Assembly: GCF_032118995.1 (NCBI RefSeq) | Contig: NC_092665.1 | Span: 1,524,001 to 1,588,000 of the forward strand | Direction of reading: 5' to 3' | Length of the DNA: 64,000 nt | Source of the DNA: Asterias amurensis | Lineage: Eukaryota > Echinodermata > Asteroidea > Forcipulatida > Asteriidae | Shown: positions 33,650 through 43,900 of the stretch, piece after piece | Position numbering within the stretch: position 1 is the stretch's first letter | Layout of the letters: each line of letters begins with the position of its first letter | Position numbers and translations under genes: made by a program | Notes under the pieces: generated by a model | The model's input: the letters and a program-made list of their open reading frames with translations, nothing else | The model's database searches: none | What the model was told of the DNA's origin: nothing

Positions 33650-33940
33650 CAATTTTGTGCAACTTCGAAGACCAATTGAGCCAAAAAAAAATGAAAAAAA
33701 AAATTAGTGATTTTATGCATAATGTTGAGATACACTAAATGTGAATACTGGGGTGGATTTCACAGAGAGTTAGGACTAGTCTTATCTCGAGTTAGGACCA
33801 GTTACTCGTCCTAACTTAGGACTATCCATGCAGTTTGTATATCTCCTAGGACTAGTCCTAAGTTAGGACTAGTACTAACTCGTTGTGAAATCGACCCCTG
33901 GTCTTTGACAATTACCAAAGGTGTTCGTCGGTGCCTTAAA
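33650..33940 (+). mobile_element. Family A MITE 3' half split by F
   Basis: TGCAACTTCGAAGACCAATTG, TTTTATGCATAATGTTGAG, then after the F element GGTCTTTGACAATTACCAAAG. The left half is absent or unrecognisable. Confidence 0.65.
33751..33898. mobile_element. Family F foldback inside family A
   Basis: GGTGGATTTCACAGAGAGTT..AACTCGTTGTGAAATCGACC, with inner TTAGGACTAGTC/GACTAGTCCTAA pairs. CTGG on both sides is the inferred 4-bp target duplication relative to intact A copies. Confidence 0.75.
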
Positions 33941-34029
33941 TGGAATTGGCTGAATGCTTGCTAAATTGGTGGGGAAACCTTTATTAGCACCACAATTGCC
34001 TCATAGCGAAAATAATATGGTCAGGCGGC

Positions 34030-34345
34030 TAATTTGCAGTGCCGCCTTGGTGCCCTGCTTTGAAATGCTCCAGTGACAATTTCCTCATAGGGTGCCCTTT
34101 ACCAAGGAGAACATGCCTTTGTGCCCTTGCCCTTCTAAAAACGAAGCATACGGGCCTGCTCTGGCTATTGCCTTTGTACCCCTGAAATGCTCCAGTAAAA
34201 ATTTACAATATCTCAGGGTGGGTGCTCTTTACCAAGGAGAAAATGCCTTGGTGCCCCTGCCCTTTCAAAAACAAAGCATACTGACCTGCTCTGGCCATTG
34301 CCTTTGTACCCCTGAAATGCTCCAGTAAAAATTTACAATAACCTC
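34030..34345 (+). repeat. Tandem duplication, about 130 bp, with diverged third unit
   Basis: GGTGC(T/C)CTTTACCAAGGAGA..GCCCTTTCAAAAAC..CCTGAAATGCTCCAGT is repeated twice. A third diverged unit is at about 34740-34820. The phrase GGTGCCC.TTGAAATG.TC(C/T)(A/G)GT also recurs near 49.8 and 59.5 kb. Confidence 0.6.
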
Positions 34346-34489
34346 ATCGGGCATGTAACTGTTACTTCACCAAAAAAAGAAGAAACTACAACATGTCATT
34401 GATTTTCAATTTTGAATGGTCAAATTGAGAATAAAAACGTGGAAACCAGCTGATCCGAGGAAAGTTTGCAACCATGCCCCATACTCTCT

Positions 34490-34725
34490 TAATGTATAAG
34501 AGTGAAAAAAACACCACTCTTTACATTTCGAGTTGTCCCTCTTTTATGCTCTTTAAAAAGAGTAGTGGTTATTTCACTCTATCAGAGGGGTTTCACTCCG
34601 GGACTTAGTGGAAAAATCACTCAAAAAGATGCAAACTTCAATCTAAAAGAGTGGAAGACCACTCGAAAAAGAGTTGTCCCTCATATGGCTCTTTAAGGAG
34701 TGCCTTTTCACTTTTTTGCATTAAG
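34490..34725. mobile_element. AAGAGT-rich symmetrical repeat
   Basis: AAAGAGTAGTGG / CCACTCTTT-type motifs and two copies of GAGTTGTCCCTC..ATG.CTCTTTAA make the stretch partly self-complementary. Likely a decayed foldback element. Borders uncertain. Confidence 0.4.
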
Positions 34726-35214
34726 ACGAGTAGGGTAGGATGGGTGTCATTTACCAAGGAGAAGATACCTCGCTGCCATTGCCCTTTCAAACATGAAACA
34801 TACGGGGCTGACAATGTGTCGTCTGGCCATGTTGTGTTAACATGAAACACATGTCAAAGCCCAGTTGTTTTCTCAACCATGGAGACAGAATGCAGTTATG
34901 TTTTCCATTCTTCTTATTTGCTTCTTGCTCTTGGAAACGTAATTGGCTTTCTAGCCGCCCAGCTGTGGTCAGTGGTACGCCAGCTGCTGTTCTAATACAG
35001 CTAATGAAAACAAAACTAATTAAATGAATGGACTAACATGTGTAATTGTATTTCCTTTCCTAACTGAAAGGGTACATTTTCTTATGTACCTCTAATTGAC
35101 TTATGTACCTCTAAAATCACTTGAAAGTCTTGCCTTTAGCCAAAATGCGTTTATAGCCAAAATTGTAAGTGTTGTTTACTGCATGCCTTTCACTAGATCA
35201 CAAGTAGCATCTTA

Positions 35215-35500
35215 AAGGGACACGTTAAAGGGACACGTTGTCTTGGATTGTGCGATTTGGGCTGTAAAAGCGTCTGTTGAAAATGATAATGAAAATGAAA
35301 GCTGTTTTTAAAGTAGAATATAATCATCTATACAACCATGGAGGAACTTCCTCCATGATACAACTATGCCTCGAGTTGTTTGGTTTCCTTGAACTTGCGA
35401 GAACTATACTAACACGGTCCGCCATTTTGTGTTTGCACAAATTTGGTTAAACAAAACAATGGTGGACGGTGTTAGTTCACGAGGTATAACGGGAAGGACA
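35215..35500 (+). mobile_element. Family B-like element, truncated
   Basis: AAAGGGACACGT duplicated at the left (35215 and 35226), then AAAGTAGAATATAATCATC, CTATGCCTCGAG and ACTAACACGGTCCGCCATTTTG. The centre is replaced by GTTTGCACAAATTTGG. The right arm is partial (GGTGGACGGTGTTAGTTC). Confidence 0.6.
35337..35357. repeat. Micro-hairpin insertion, 21 bp, inside B
   Basis: CATGGAGGAA / C / TTCCTCCATG is a perfect inverted repeat. ATACAAC is present on both sides (35330-35336 and 35358-35364). Other B copies lack the insert at this point, so the duplication is a direct inference. Confidence 0.8.
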
Positions 35501-35562
35501 AAAACTGAGAGGTTAACAGAGGTTGTGCTTAAACATGGTGCTGAAATTAATTTCCGTTCCTT

Positions 35563-35993
35563 AAAGGCAGTGGACACTATTGGTGATATTGTCAAAGATT
35601 AGTCTTCACAGTTGGTGTATCTCAACTCATGCATAAAATAAACCTGTGAACATTTGAGCTCAATCGGTCGTCGAAGTTGAGTGATAATAATGAAAGAAAA
35701 AACACCCTTGTCACACCATAGAGTAAGGTTGTCCTTACTCTATGGTCACACGAAGTTGTGTGCTTTCAGATGCTTGATTTCGAGGCCTCAAATTCTAAAC
35801 TTGAGGTCTCGAAATCAGCTGAGGACCCGAGTTCAAGTATCTGAAAGTACAGAACTTGAGTGCGACGAGGGTGTTTTTTCTTCCATTAATCTCTTGCAAC
35901 TTCTAAGACCAGTTGCATCTATGCGTTAAGGTTGAGATACACCAAGAACGAAGACTGGTCTAAGACAATTTACCAAAGGTGTCCATCTTTAAG
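35563..35993. mobile_element. Family A composite with two like ends
   Basis: The left half is the reverse of the family A 3' end (CAAAGATTAGTCTTCACAG.., CACCCTTGTCACA). The right half is also the 3' end, forward (GAGATACACCAAGAACGAAG.., ACCAAAGGTGTCC). So two 3' halves face each other around GAGGCCTCAAA..CTTGAGGTCTC. A micro-hairpin is inserted at 35716-35745. Confidence 0.7.
35716..35745. repeat. Micro-hairpin insertion, 30 bp, inside A
   Basis: CCATAGAGTAAGG / TTGT / CCTTACTCTATGG, 13-bp perfect arms. TCACA on both sides (35711-35715 and 35746-35750). Other A copies read CTTGTCACACGAAG without interruption, so this is a clean insertion with a 5-bp duplication. Confidence 0.88.
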
Positions 35994-36129
35994 GAATGAG
36001 AATAACATAAAAGATGTGCTCTATAATCGTCTCAGTTGCATTGTACTAAAGTTATATGGCTGTCAAATCAGGGTGCACTAAACTTCATTTGTATTTTCGT
36101 ACAAAACATTTCTTGCCTGCCAATAGAGG

Positions 36130-36640
36130 GGGTGTCAGATGCAATTGTGTCCGCCATGCAATACCGTCCGCTCCGGACACTTTTGCATATTCAATCGTGT
36201 CCGGGGCTATGCAAAAACCGTCCAGTGGACATGTAGCATCGACTGTATACATGTATGTCCGCGCGTAAGCGAGCGTGCATGCAATGAACCTACACGTATA
36301 TGCAGCATGAATATTCACGTATTTTATGATTGCAGCGAATACCCAACGGCCGAACATTTTCCATGTCATTCATGACATGTACCCTTAGCATGTAAAAAAA
36401 AAATGAGAGACGATTTCCGTCGACCAATGGCGTTTAATGTACGAAGGACAGTTTTGCACGGGGCGGACGCAACTGCATATGCAAATGTGTCCGGGCGTAC
36501 ACAATTGCATTAGTTATGCAGCAGCGTCCGGGCGGACACGGTTGCATATGCAAATGTGTCCGGCGTACATTATTGCATATGCAATAATGTCCTCCGGAAA
36601 GTATTGCATACAGGACATAATTGCATGCGACAACGGCAAG
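36130..36640. repeat. Cluster of TGCAT and GTCCG palindromic units
   Basis: Two blocks (36130-36240 and 36455-36630) alternate TTGCAT/ATGCAA with GTCCG/CGGAC. A recurrent unit is GGACRC--TGCATATGCAAATG--TGTCCG, itself a palindrome. It includes two perfect octamer sites (ATGCAAAT) near 36479 and 36548. The function is unknown. Confidence 0.65.
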
Positions 36641-37773
36641 CACTATTTTATATACACACTACTAAAAAGAAATGTCATTGGTCGCTATATCTGCCCAGTT
36701 GTTGCTTTTTTATTTAAATAATGTGTTGCAATTATGTTTGTAGTAACTTAAGTGACGTTCAATGCACCGCAGCTGACCAAATAGAATCTTCTGTTTTAAT
36801 TGTTTTAATTCTTGTTTTAATTAAAGTATCGTTACGCCTTGTACATACAAGCGGAGGGTAATAATTATGTATTGGTGACGTAAGATGTTATTTATAGACA
36901 GTGTAGAACGCGATCATTGATGTTTGTGACCATTACACGCAGAGCAAAATCAATCACCAATCATTATTCTGAGATCCGAAGAAAATTTATTTTCGAGTAT
37001 TTTTTTTCATCTCTTGCCTTTTGTACTTTGTTTTAGGCCCAAAAGATAAAATAATCGTCTTTCTACTTCGTTGTGCTTAAATTTTATTCACTGTAATGCC
37101 TGTTTACAATGTATGTTTTTTTTATATCATGAGGAAGGTTTATTAATGAAAAAATAAAACATCAACAATGTTTGACTTGATTTGTGTTAAGGTGTTCTTG
37201 TGAAGATTTAACCCCCCCCCCCCCCAAAAAAAAAAAAAAAAAAAAAAAAACAATTTTCATTTTATAAGGGCGGTTCAGCTAGGGAAGCAAATGGAACTGT
37301 CTATATTATTTTGTGGAGAAAACAAAATGCTGGAGCTTAAACCCCCAAAAAATAAAAAATAAATTCGAAACAAGTCCAAAAGGGGCCTAATGGAATAAAA
37401 TTAATTTCCATGTTTTAATATTTCATCAAAAAATGTTGATGTGTAATACTAACTGAAATGTATGTACGACCGGAAGCATGGACGGGTCATGACAGAAAAC
37501 ATTCCTGGCGTGGCAGGAGGTTCTGTGCCCCCCCCCCCCCCCCACCCCTTCCGGAGATTCTGTCCACCTTTACGGAGAACTGTAAACAAACTTCTTCAAT
37601 AGCGCCCTCTTTGAATCATCCTCTTTCAAGTTACTCTCCCATGATGGGGGACGTAGTCTCAGGCGGACATAATTTCCAGGGGCACCGGAAAAAAAAACAA
37701 ATGGAACTATCTTTTATATTATTTCGGGGGAATAAAAACAATTTTGTTACCCCCCCCCAAAAAAAAAAAAAAA

Positions 37774-37821
<48 letters not shown>

Positions 37822-38387
37822 AATAATAAATCAATCAATCAATCAATCAATCAAAATAAAAATGAAAAATAAAAAACAATCAAATCGAAATCATATTAAC
37901 AGGGGCTTCAAAGTGTAAGAAAATTTACTTTCCATGCGGAAGAGTCGGTGTTATTTTTTTTTTGTACTAATGGTGTGAAGAGTACTCAATGAAATTAATG
38001 TACGAGGGAATAAACATTATTCCCGGATTAGGCCCACTGTGTAGCCCGGGCGATTTTCTATAGTTTTGCAATAAATTTCAAGTGAAATTCAACAATAATG
38101 GAATAAAATGTTTCACTGCAGCAATTAGTTCTTGTTTTATGGGTCTGGGTACTTGTTGTTGCACACAAAACACAATGCCCACTTTATTTATATTAACCAT
38201 CAACATATTCTGTGTACCTCATGTTAGTTTTAATTATTATGAAGAGGTTTTCGATGCATTTTGGAACACTTTTTTGTCCACAATTAAATCTCTGGTTTTT
38301 TTTTATAAAAAATTAAAAAAAAGTTATGCGGCGATTTCGAAAGGCCTTCTAAAACTGGCAAATTTTTTCGGGAGGGAGGGGAGTTGG
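36641..38387. other. No gene seen, simple-sequence tracts
   Basis: Includes C-run then A-run near 37211-37250, another C run at 37520-37541, and the AAAT and AATC microsatellites. GGGCGGTTCAGCTAGGGAAGC (37268) and a like segment at 37680, each followed by AAATGGAACT, are diverged copies of a short repeat. The 134-codon frame at 38082 is not supported. Confidence 0.45.
37772..37853 (+). repeat. (AAAT)n then (AATC)n microsatellite
   Basis: About twelve AAAT units, a short AAT run, then about six AATC units. Confidence 0.9.
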
Positions 38388-38435
38388 GCTTTGAAAAATG
38401 TCACGCATAGCTGGCCTCTGAACTTGGCATCTCTG
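38388..38435 (+). repeat. Left flanking repeat of the 30-bp array
   Basis: GCTTTGAAAAATGTCACGCA then TAGCTGGCCTCTGAACTTGG and CATCTCTGG. It recurs with few changes at 39996-40043, immediately after the array. Confidence 0.8.
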
Positions 38436-39995
38436 GACTTGTGTATGGTTGTGTATATTCCCATTGACTTGTGTATGGTTGTGTAGTTTCCCATTGACTG
38501 GTGTATGGTTGTGTCAATTCCCATTGACTTGTGTATGGTTGTATAGTTTCCCATTGACTTGTGTATGGTTGTGTATTATTCCCATTGACTTGTGTATGGT
38601 TGTGTAGTTTCCCATTGACTGGTGTATGGTTGTGTCAATTCCCATTGACTTGTGTATGGTTGTGAAGTGTCCCATTGACTTGTGTATGGTTGTGTAGTTT
38701 CCCATTGACTTGTGTATGGTTGTGAAGTTTCCCATTGACTTGTGTATGGTTGTGTAGTTTCCCATTGACTTGTGTATGGTTGTGTAGTTTCCCATTGACT
38801 TGTGTATGGTTGAGAAGTTTCCCATTGACTTGTGTATGGTTGTGTAGTTTCCTATTGACTTGTGTATGGTTGTGTAGTTTCCCATTGACTTGTGTATGGT
38901 TGTGTAGTTTCCAATTGACTTGTGTATGGTTGTGTAGTTTCCCATTGACTTGTGTATGGTTGTATAGTTTCCCATTGACTGGTGTATGGTTGTGTCAATT
39001 CCCATTGACTTGTGTATGGTTGTGTAGTTTCCCATTGACTTGTGTATGGTTGTGTATTATTCCCATTGACTTGTGTATGGTTGTGTAGTTTCCCATTGAC
39101 TTGTGTATGGTTGTGAAGTGTCCCATTGACTTGTGTATGGTTGTATAGTTTCCCATTGACTTGTTTATGGTTGTGTAGTTTCCAATTGACTTGTGTATGG
39201 TTGTGAAGTGTCCCATTGACTTGTGTATGGTTGTGTAGTTTCCCATTGACTTGTGTATGGTTGTGTAGTTTCCTATTGACTTGTGTATTGTTGTGTCAAT
39301 TCCCATTGACTTGTGTATGGTTGTGAAGTGTCCCATTGACTTGTGTATGGTTGTGTAGTTTCCCATTGACATGTGTATGGTTGTGTAGTTTCCCATTGAC
39401 TTGTTTATGGTTGTGTAGTTTCCAATTGACTTGTGTATGGTTGTGAAGTGTCCCATTGACTTGTGTATGGTTGTGTAGTTTCCCATTGACTTGTGTATGG
39501 TTGTGTAGTTTCCTATTGACTTGTGTATGGTTGTGTCAATTCCCATTGACTTGTGTATGGTTGTGAAGTGTCCCATTGACTTGTGTATAGTTGTGAAGTG
39601 CCCCATTGACTTGTGTATGGTTGTGTAGTTTCCCATTGACATGTGTATGGTTGTGTAGTTTCCCCATGACTTGTGTATGGTTGTGTAGTTTCTCATTGAC
39701 TTGTGTATGGTTGTGTAGTTTCCCATTGACTGGTGTATGGTTGTGTCAATTCCCATTGACTTGTGTATGGTTGTGAAGTGTCCCATTGACTTGTGTATAG
39801 TTGTGAATTGTCCCATTGACTTGTGTATGGTTGTGTAGTTTCCCATTGACATGTGTATGGTTGTGTAGTTTCCCCATGACTTGTGTATGGTTGTGTAGTT
39901 TCTCATTGACTTGTGTATGGTTGTGTAGTTTCCCATTGACATGTGTTTGGTTGTGTAGTTTCCCATTGACTTGTGTATGGTTGTGTAGTTTCCCA
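38436..39995 (-). repeat. 30-bp minisatellite, about 52 units
   Basis: Plus-strand unit CCCATTGACTTGTGTATGGT + TGTGTAGTTT. Because 30 is a multiple of three, frames stay open for hundreds of codons on both strands (minus strand MGNYTTIHKS repeated). Two 31-bp units (near 38577 and 39057) shift the frame. Variants are arranged in blocks: 39121-39360 and 39361-39600 are near-identical 240-bp (8-unit) copies, and a later block repeats at a 210-bp offset. Confidence 0.9.
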
Positions 39996-40043
39996 GCTTT
40001 GAAAAATCTCACGCATAGCTGGCCTTTGGACTTGGCATCTCTG
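39996..40043 (+). repeat. Right flanking repeat of the 30-bp array
   Basis: GCTTTGAAAAATCTCACGCA then TAGCTGGCCTTTGGACTTGG, a direct copy of 38388-38435. The array lies exactly between the two copies. Confidence 0.8.
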
Positions 40044-40146
40044 TATCATTCTCTTCAAACGGTGTAAATTGCCCAGTGTGTTCGTGACAAAAACTTGGAC
40101 CCCAACCCTAGAGGGCGCTCACCAATCTATGTGGTCATAGCCGTCC

Positions 40147-40362
40147 AATATTCGCTCGTCCCCAGCGGCCAAAGACGCTGGGATGGGATGGGGAAACGCA
40201 TAATGCAACGCTCATTGGTTTAATAATCAAACTCACACTGCACCATATTTTTATACACTGCATACGTGACGTACTTCCTGAACAAGAATCTGTTCAAGCG
40301 ATTAACCCATCCCAGCGGTCCTGGATAGACTGGCCGCTGGGGCCGAGCAAATCCAATAAACG
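40147..40362. mobile_element. Foldback element, TCGTCCCCAGCGGCC arms
   Basis: ATTCGCTCGTCCCCAGCGGCC and CGCTGGGATGGG at the left mirror CCCATCCCAGCGG and GGCCGCTGGGGCCGAGCAAAT at the right. It lies about 500 bp upstream of the small-gene start. Confidence 0.65.
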
Positions 40363-40771
40363 GCTCTGCATTTTCTTTTGTACAAAGGTAATCATCTGAG
40401 ATTTAACCTTTACTAATGTTGACGCTGTGTACTGCTCCGGAAAAAACATTCTAGTTAAGATACATTATGAAAGTTTATCAATAATAATAAGGTTTTATTT
40501 TAATATTTTATTATGAAGTTATATGAGATTGAACGCACCCAGCATCAAGAAAGAAGAGGGGAACCTTTAAATATTTTGTGTCGAATTGAGGTTCATCCAT
40601 GCTCAACATTTTGAAACGAAAACTGTCTACTTAAGAAGCCTTAAGTGTATTCGAAAGTTTCCAGTTTTACGTCCCCCCTCCACAAAATAATTAGACAGCT
40701 AGTGTTTCACTGAGAATTTTCCCCAGGGTAATAAGAAAGAAAGAAATAAAACAAATAATTTACGTGAAACT

Positions 40772-40860
40772 GAGAATTTTAAGACAATTGAGGTCGCCCT
40801 TTCACTGTTTTTTATCAACAGACGCGCACATGCGCACTCATTGTCCTCCAAAAGTGCAAC
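40772..40860 (+). promoter_or_regulatory. Candidate promoter/5'UTR with NRF1-like site
   Basis: ACGCGCACATGCGCA at 40822-40836 resembles the NRF1 consensus (YGCGCAYGCGCR). The whole segment from about 40772 through the first exon recurs at 54.44-54.59 kb, including the GCACATGCGCA core, which argues for constraint or recent duplication. Confidence 0.45.
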
Positions 40861-40926
40861 ATGTCGTCTGCTCAAGATCACATTCGTCGTCAATCAAAAC
40901 AAATGTTTCCACCACAAAACATTAAC
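40861..40926 (+). CDS. Small gene exon 1
   Basis: 22 whole codons, MSSAQDHIRRQSKQMF then PPQNIN, donor GTAAGT. A paralogous first exon lies at 54515. Confidence 0.5.
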
Positions 40927-43900
40927 GTAAGTGCCCTTTTTTGTTCAAACGTGTGTATAATAGCATAGTCAATGGCATAGTGTATAACTTGGTGTCGTAT
41001 ATCTATATTGGAGTACTTAACAATGAGCATTTTCTGTTCGTTTTTATTTAGCGTTTTGGGCTTTTGCAAACTTCATCATGATCATCCGCGTTGTTGACAT
41101 TGTGATTGTTGTCAAAACAATAATATTCATTTGGATGAGTTGTAGTTGAATGTTACTGTCGGTCGGGCTGTTTGTAAGCCTGTCTGTCGGGTTGTCTGTC
41201 TGTCTGTCATGTCGGGCTTACAAGATGTACATCATAGTGGGTGATTTTTCAGGTAGGAACTGATCTTTTGTAGGATGTTTTGACATCGGGGTGTTTTAAC
41301 AGGGATTAAAGATAGGGGTGACAACACCTGGGGAAAACCCACAATGTCGCTCTGTGCGTACGGGGGCTACATCTCGGGCAGGTTTAAAAAAAAATGAAAA
41401 ACGGTAGATTATTCATTTCCTAATGAACAGGATAACCCCTGGCATGCATGAGGAAAGCCCACAATGACTCATGGGTCTCTCTAAAGGCAAAGGTATACTA
41501 GTATTCTTAGTAAGAATGCTTGTCTGTCTGACACAGTGACAGTATGATCTCAACTTCAAGGGAACTTGGCAGACTTACAAGGGAAGGGGGTATTAAAACG
41601 GTGACCAATCTTGCAACAATTTCTCACATAAACTACATTGAGTTTTTCTAAATCTATAGACTCTATCATAGACTATATTTAATCTTTTGTGTCATGATTT
41701 ATAATCAATTTTGCCCTGTTTGTTTATGTTTTATCTAATTTGGTGAGGGGGCAATATGGGGAAGGGTTATGAAGGCCCCCCTATCTTCCAATACTCTAGA
41801 ACCAGAAACTAGTTGCGATGATCATAACCCTCCATCCCCCTGCCGCCCCCCCCCCCCCCCCCCCCCATGGTCTCAGCTGGCCGTAGACTGTCAGGACCAT
41901 TGAGAGGATAGAGAGTTACAATCATCGCAACTAGAGGGAAAACGTCGACTTGTACGCACACCAACTTGTACACACCAACTGGTAAAACGCCAAGTTATGC
42001 TTGTAATGAAACGTATTGATATTCTTAGTTGCCTTAAAAGATTAAAGAGTGCGGAAGATTCAAGATTGGGATGGACGCCATTTCAGCAAGCAAATATTTT
42101 GTTGAAACAATGGTCTTTAATCTGCACTGATCTATATTGTTGTACCAAAATTGCTTGCTAAATTTCAGATAGCATCCAGTGATCATTTTACAATTCAGCC
42201 AGAGTACCCATCACCCTTCTCTCTGGTTTTGTCTTAATTGGTCTTTGACTCCTTTGTCTTAGGGAGAAGAAGTCTGTGAGTGTCTTATTACAATTGACTG
42301 GCTTAGCACTTTATTTACAGAGCATTATCACCTGTATTTGCAGATCGAACAATCTCGCAGCTTCTTCAAGAAGGACTTACGAGGCACGGCCAGTTCATCG
42401 CCAAGTGGCAGGTTTGTGTACTGCTGCATCATCAAAGATGAAATATGAAACTAGCTGTCAGCGTCTCTCCAACATGGATGGTAAAGTTTCATCTCTGTGT
42501 TGTGACAAGGAGGCTGGGAGAACTGCCTACCAGTCAGCCAGCATCTCTCCAACATCTTGGATGCTTAGTTTCAACTATGAGTTGTGACTTTGAGGCTGGG
42601 AGAACTGCCTACCAGTCAACCAGCACCTCTCTCCAACATGGATGCATAGTTTCATCTCTGAGTTGTGACATGGAGGCTGGGAGAACTGTCTACCAGTCAA
42701 CCAGCACCTCTCCAACATGGATGCTTAGTTTCATCTCTGAGTTGTGACATGGAGACTGGGAGAACTGCCTACCAGTCAACCAGCACCTCTCTCCAACATG
42801 GATGCTTAGTTTCATCTCTGAGTTGTGACATGGAGGCTGGGAGAACTGCCTACCAGTCAACCAGCACCTCTCCAACATGGATGCTTAGTTTCATCTCTGA
42901 GTTGTGACATGGAGACTGGGAGAACTGCCTACCAGTCAACCAGCACCTCTCTCCAACATGGATGCTTAGTTTCATCTCTGAGTTGTGACATTGAGGCTGG
43001 GAGAACTGCCTACCAGTCAACCAGCACCTCTCCAACATGGATGCTTAGTTTCATCTTTGAGTTTTGACATAGAGGCTGGGAGAACTGGCAACCAGTAGTC
43101 AGTCAATCAGCACATCTCCAAACTGGATGCCTAGTTTCATCTTCATGGAGGGTAAATTGGTTTCCCTTATTGTGTTTATTATGATACTAAGATACTGTTT
43201 TTTAAGAACAATCTTTTAAAGTTACATGTTAGTGTTACACAAATCCAATGAAATGGTATTTACTGACTTTCAATTTATTGGGACTGTCACAGCTTACCCC
43301 ACCAGGCAGCCTCGACTGAAACAATTCAACACAAACTCAAATAATCACAGCAGCAAAGTGACACCAGAAATACGTATACAATAAATAGTTAAAGATTTAA
43401 AAATAAATTTCTTTTTATCCTCAAATAATTTCTCCTATCATTTGTTACCTCTATTGAGTAAACATTTTTACTTTTCCCCCCTTTTCTCCAGTGTCTTGCT
43501 ACAGTGCGAACAACATCAACATAACATCCTAACATGGTGAGTACCATACTCCTGCTTATCATTGAGTGATTCTGATTTTTTTTTTTTTTTTTGGGGGGGG
43601 TGGGGGGTGTTCAGAACCCCCCCCCCCACATAAATAAATTTGATAAATAAATAAAATAGAAACAAATAAAATAAAGTACAGTAGTTCATCACATCAAATG
43701 AGACCTTCGCAATTATTTTATTTTCCTAATAATTATCTGACTTTCTCTGGCTGCTCAGAACCTCACCCCCCCCCCCTCCCTTCAACAACAAAAATGTTTA
43801 TAAATAAAGTTAGGAATAAACAATAGTGGTTCAAAAAAATATATAAATAAAAATGAAATGAATGGTTCAATACATTGAATGAGCCCTTCAAACTGTTGGT

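Noticed and set aside
38082-38486. 134-codon plus-strand frame
   Set aside because: It runs into the 30-bp array, lacks recognisable motifs, and its A/T-rich codons look like chance.
38514-39966. Long minus-strand frames (173 and 323 codons) of repeated MGNYTTIHKS as a repetitive protein gene
   Set aside because: The 30-bp repeat keeps any stop-free frame open. The opposite strand is equally open, and 31-bp units shift the frame. No start, splice or promoter signal supports a gene.
38436-39995. CRISPR-like regular repeats
   Set aside because: There are no unique spacers, the repeats are contiguous, and the setting is an animal genome.
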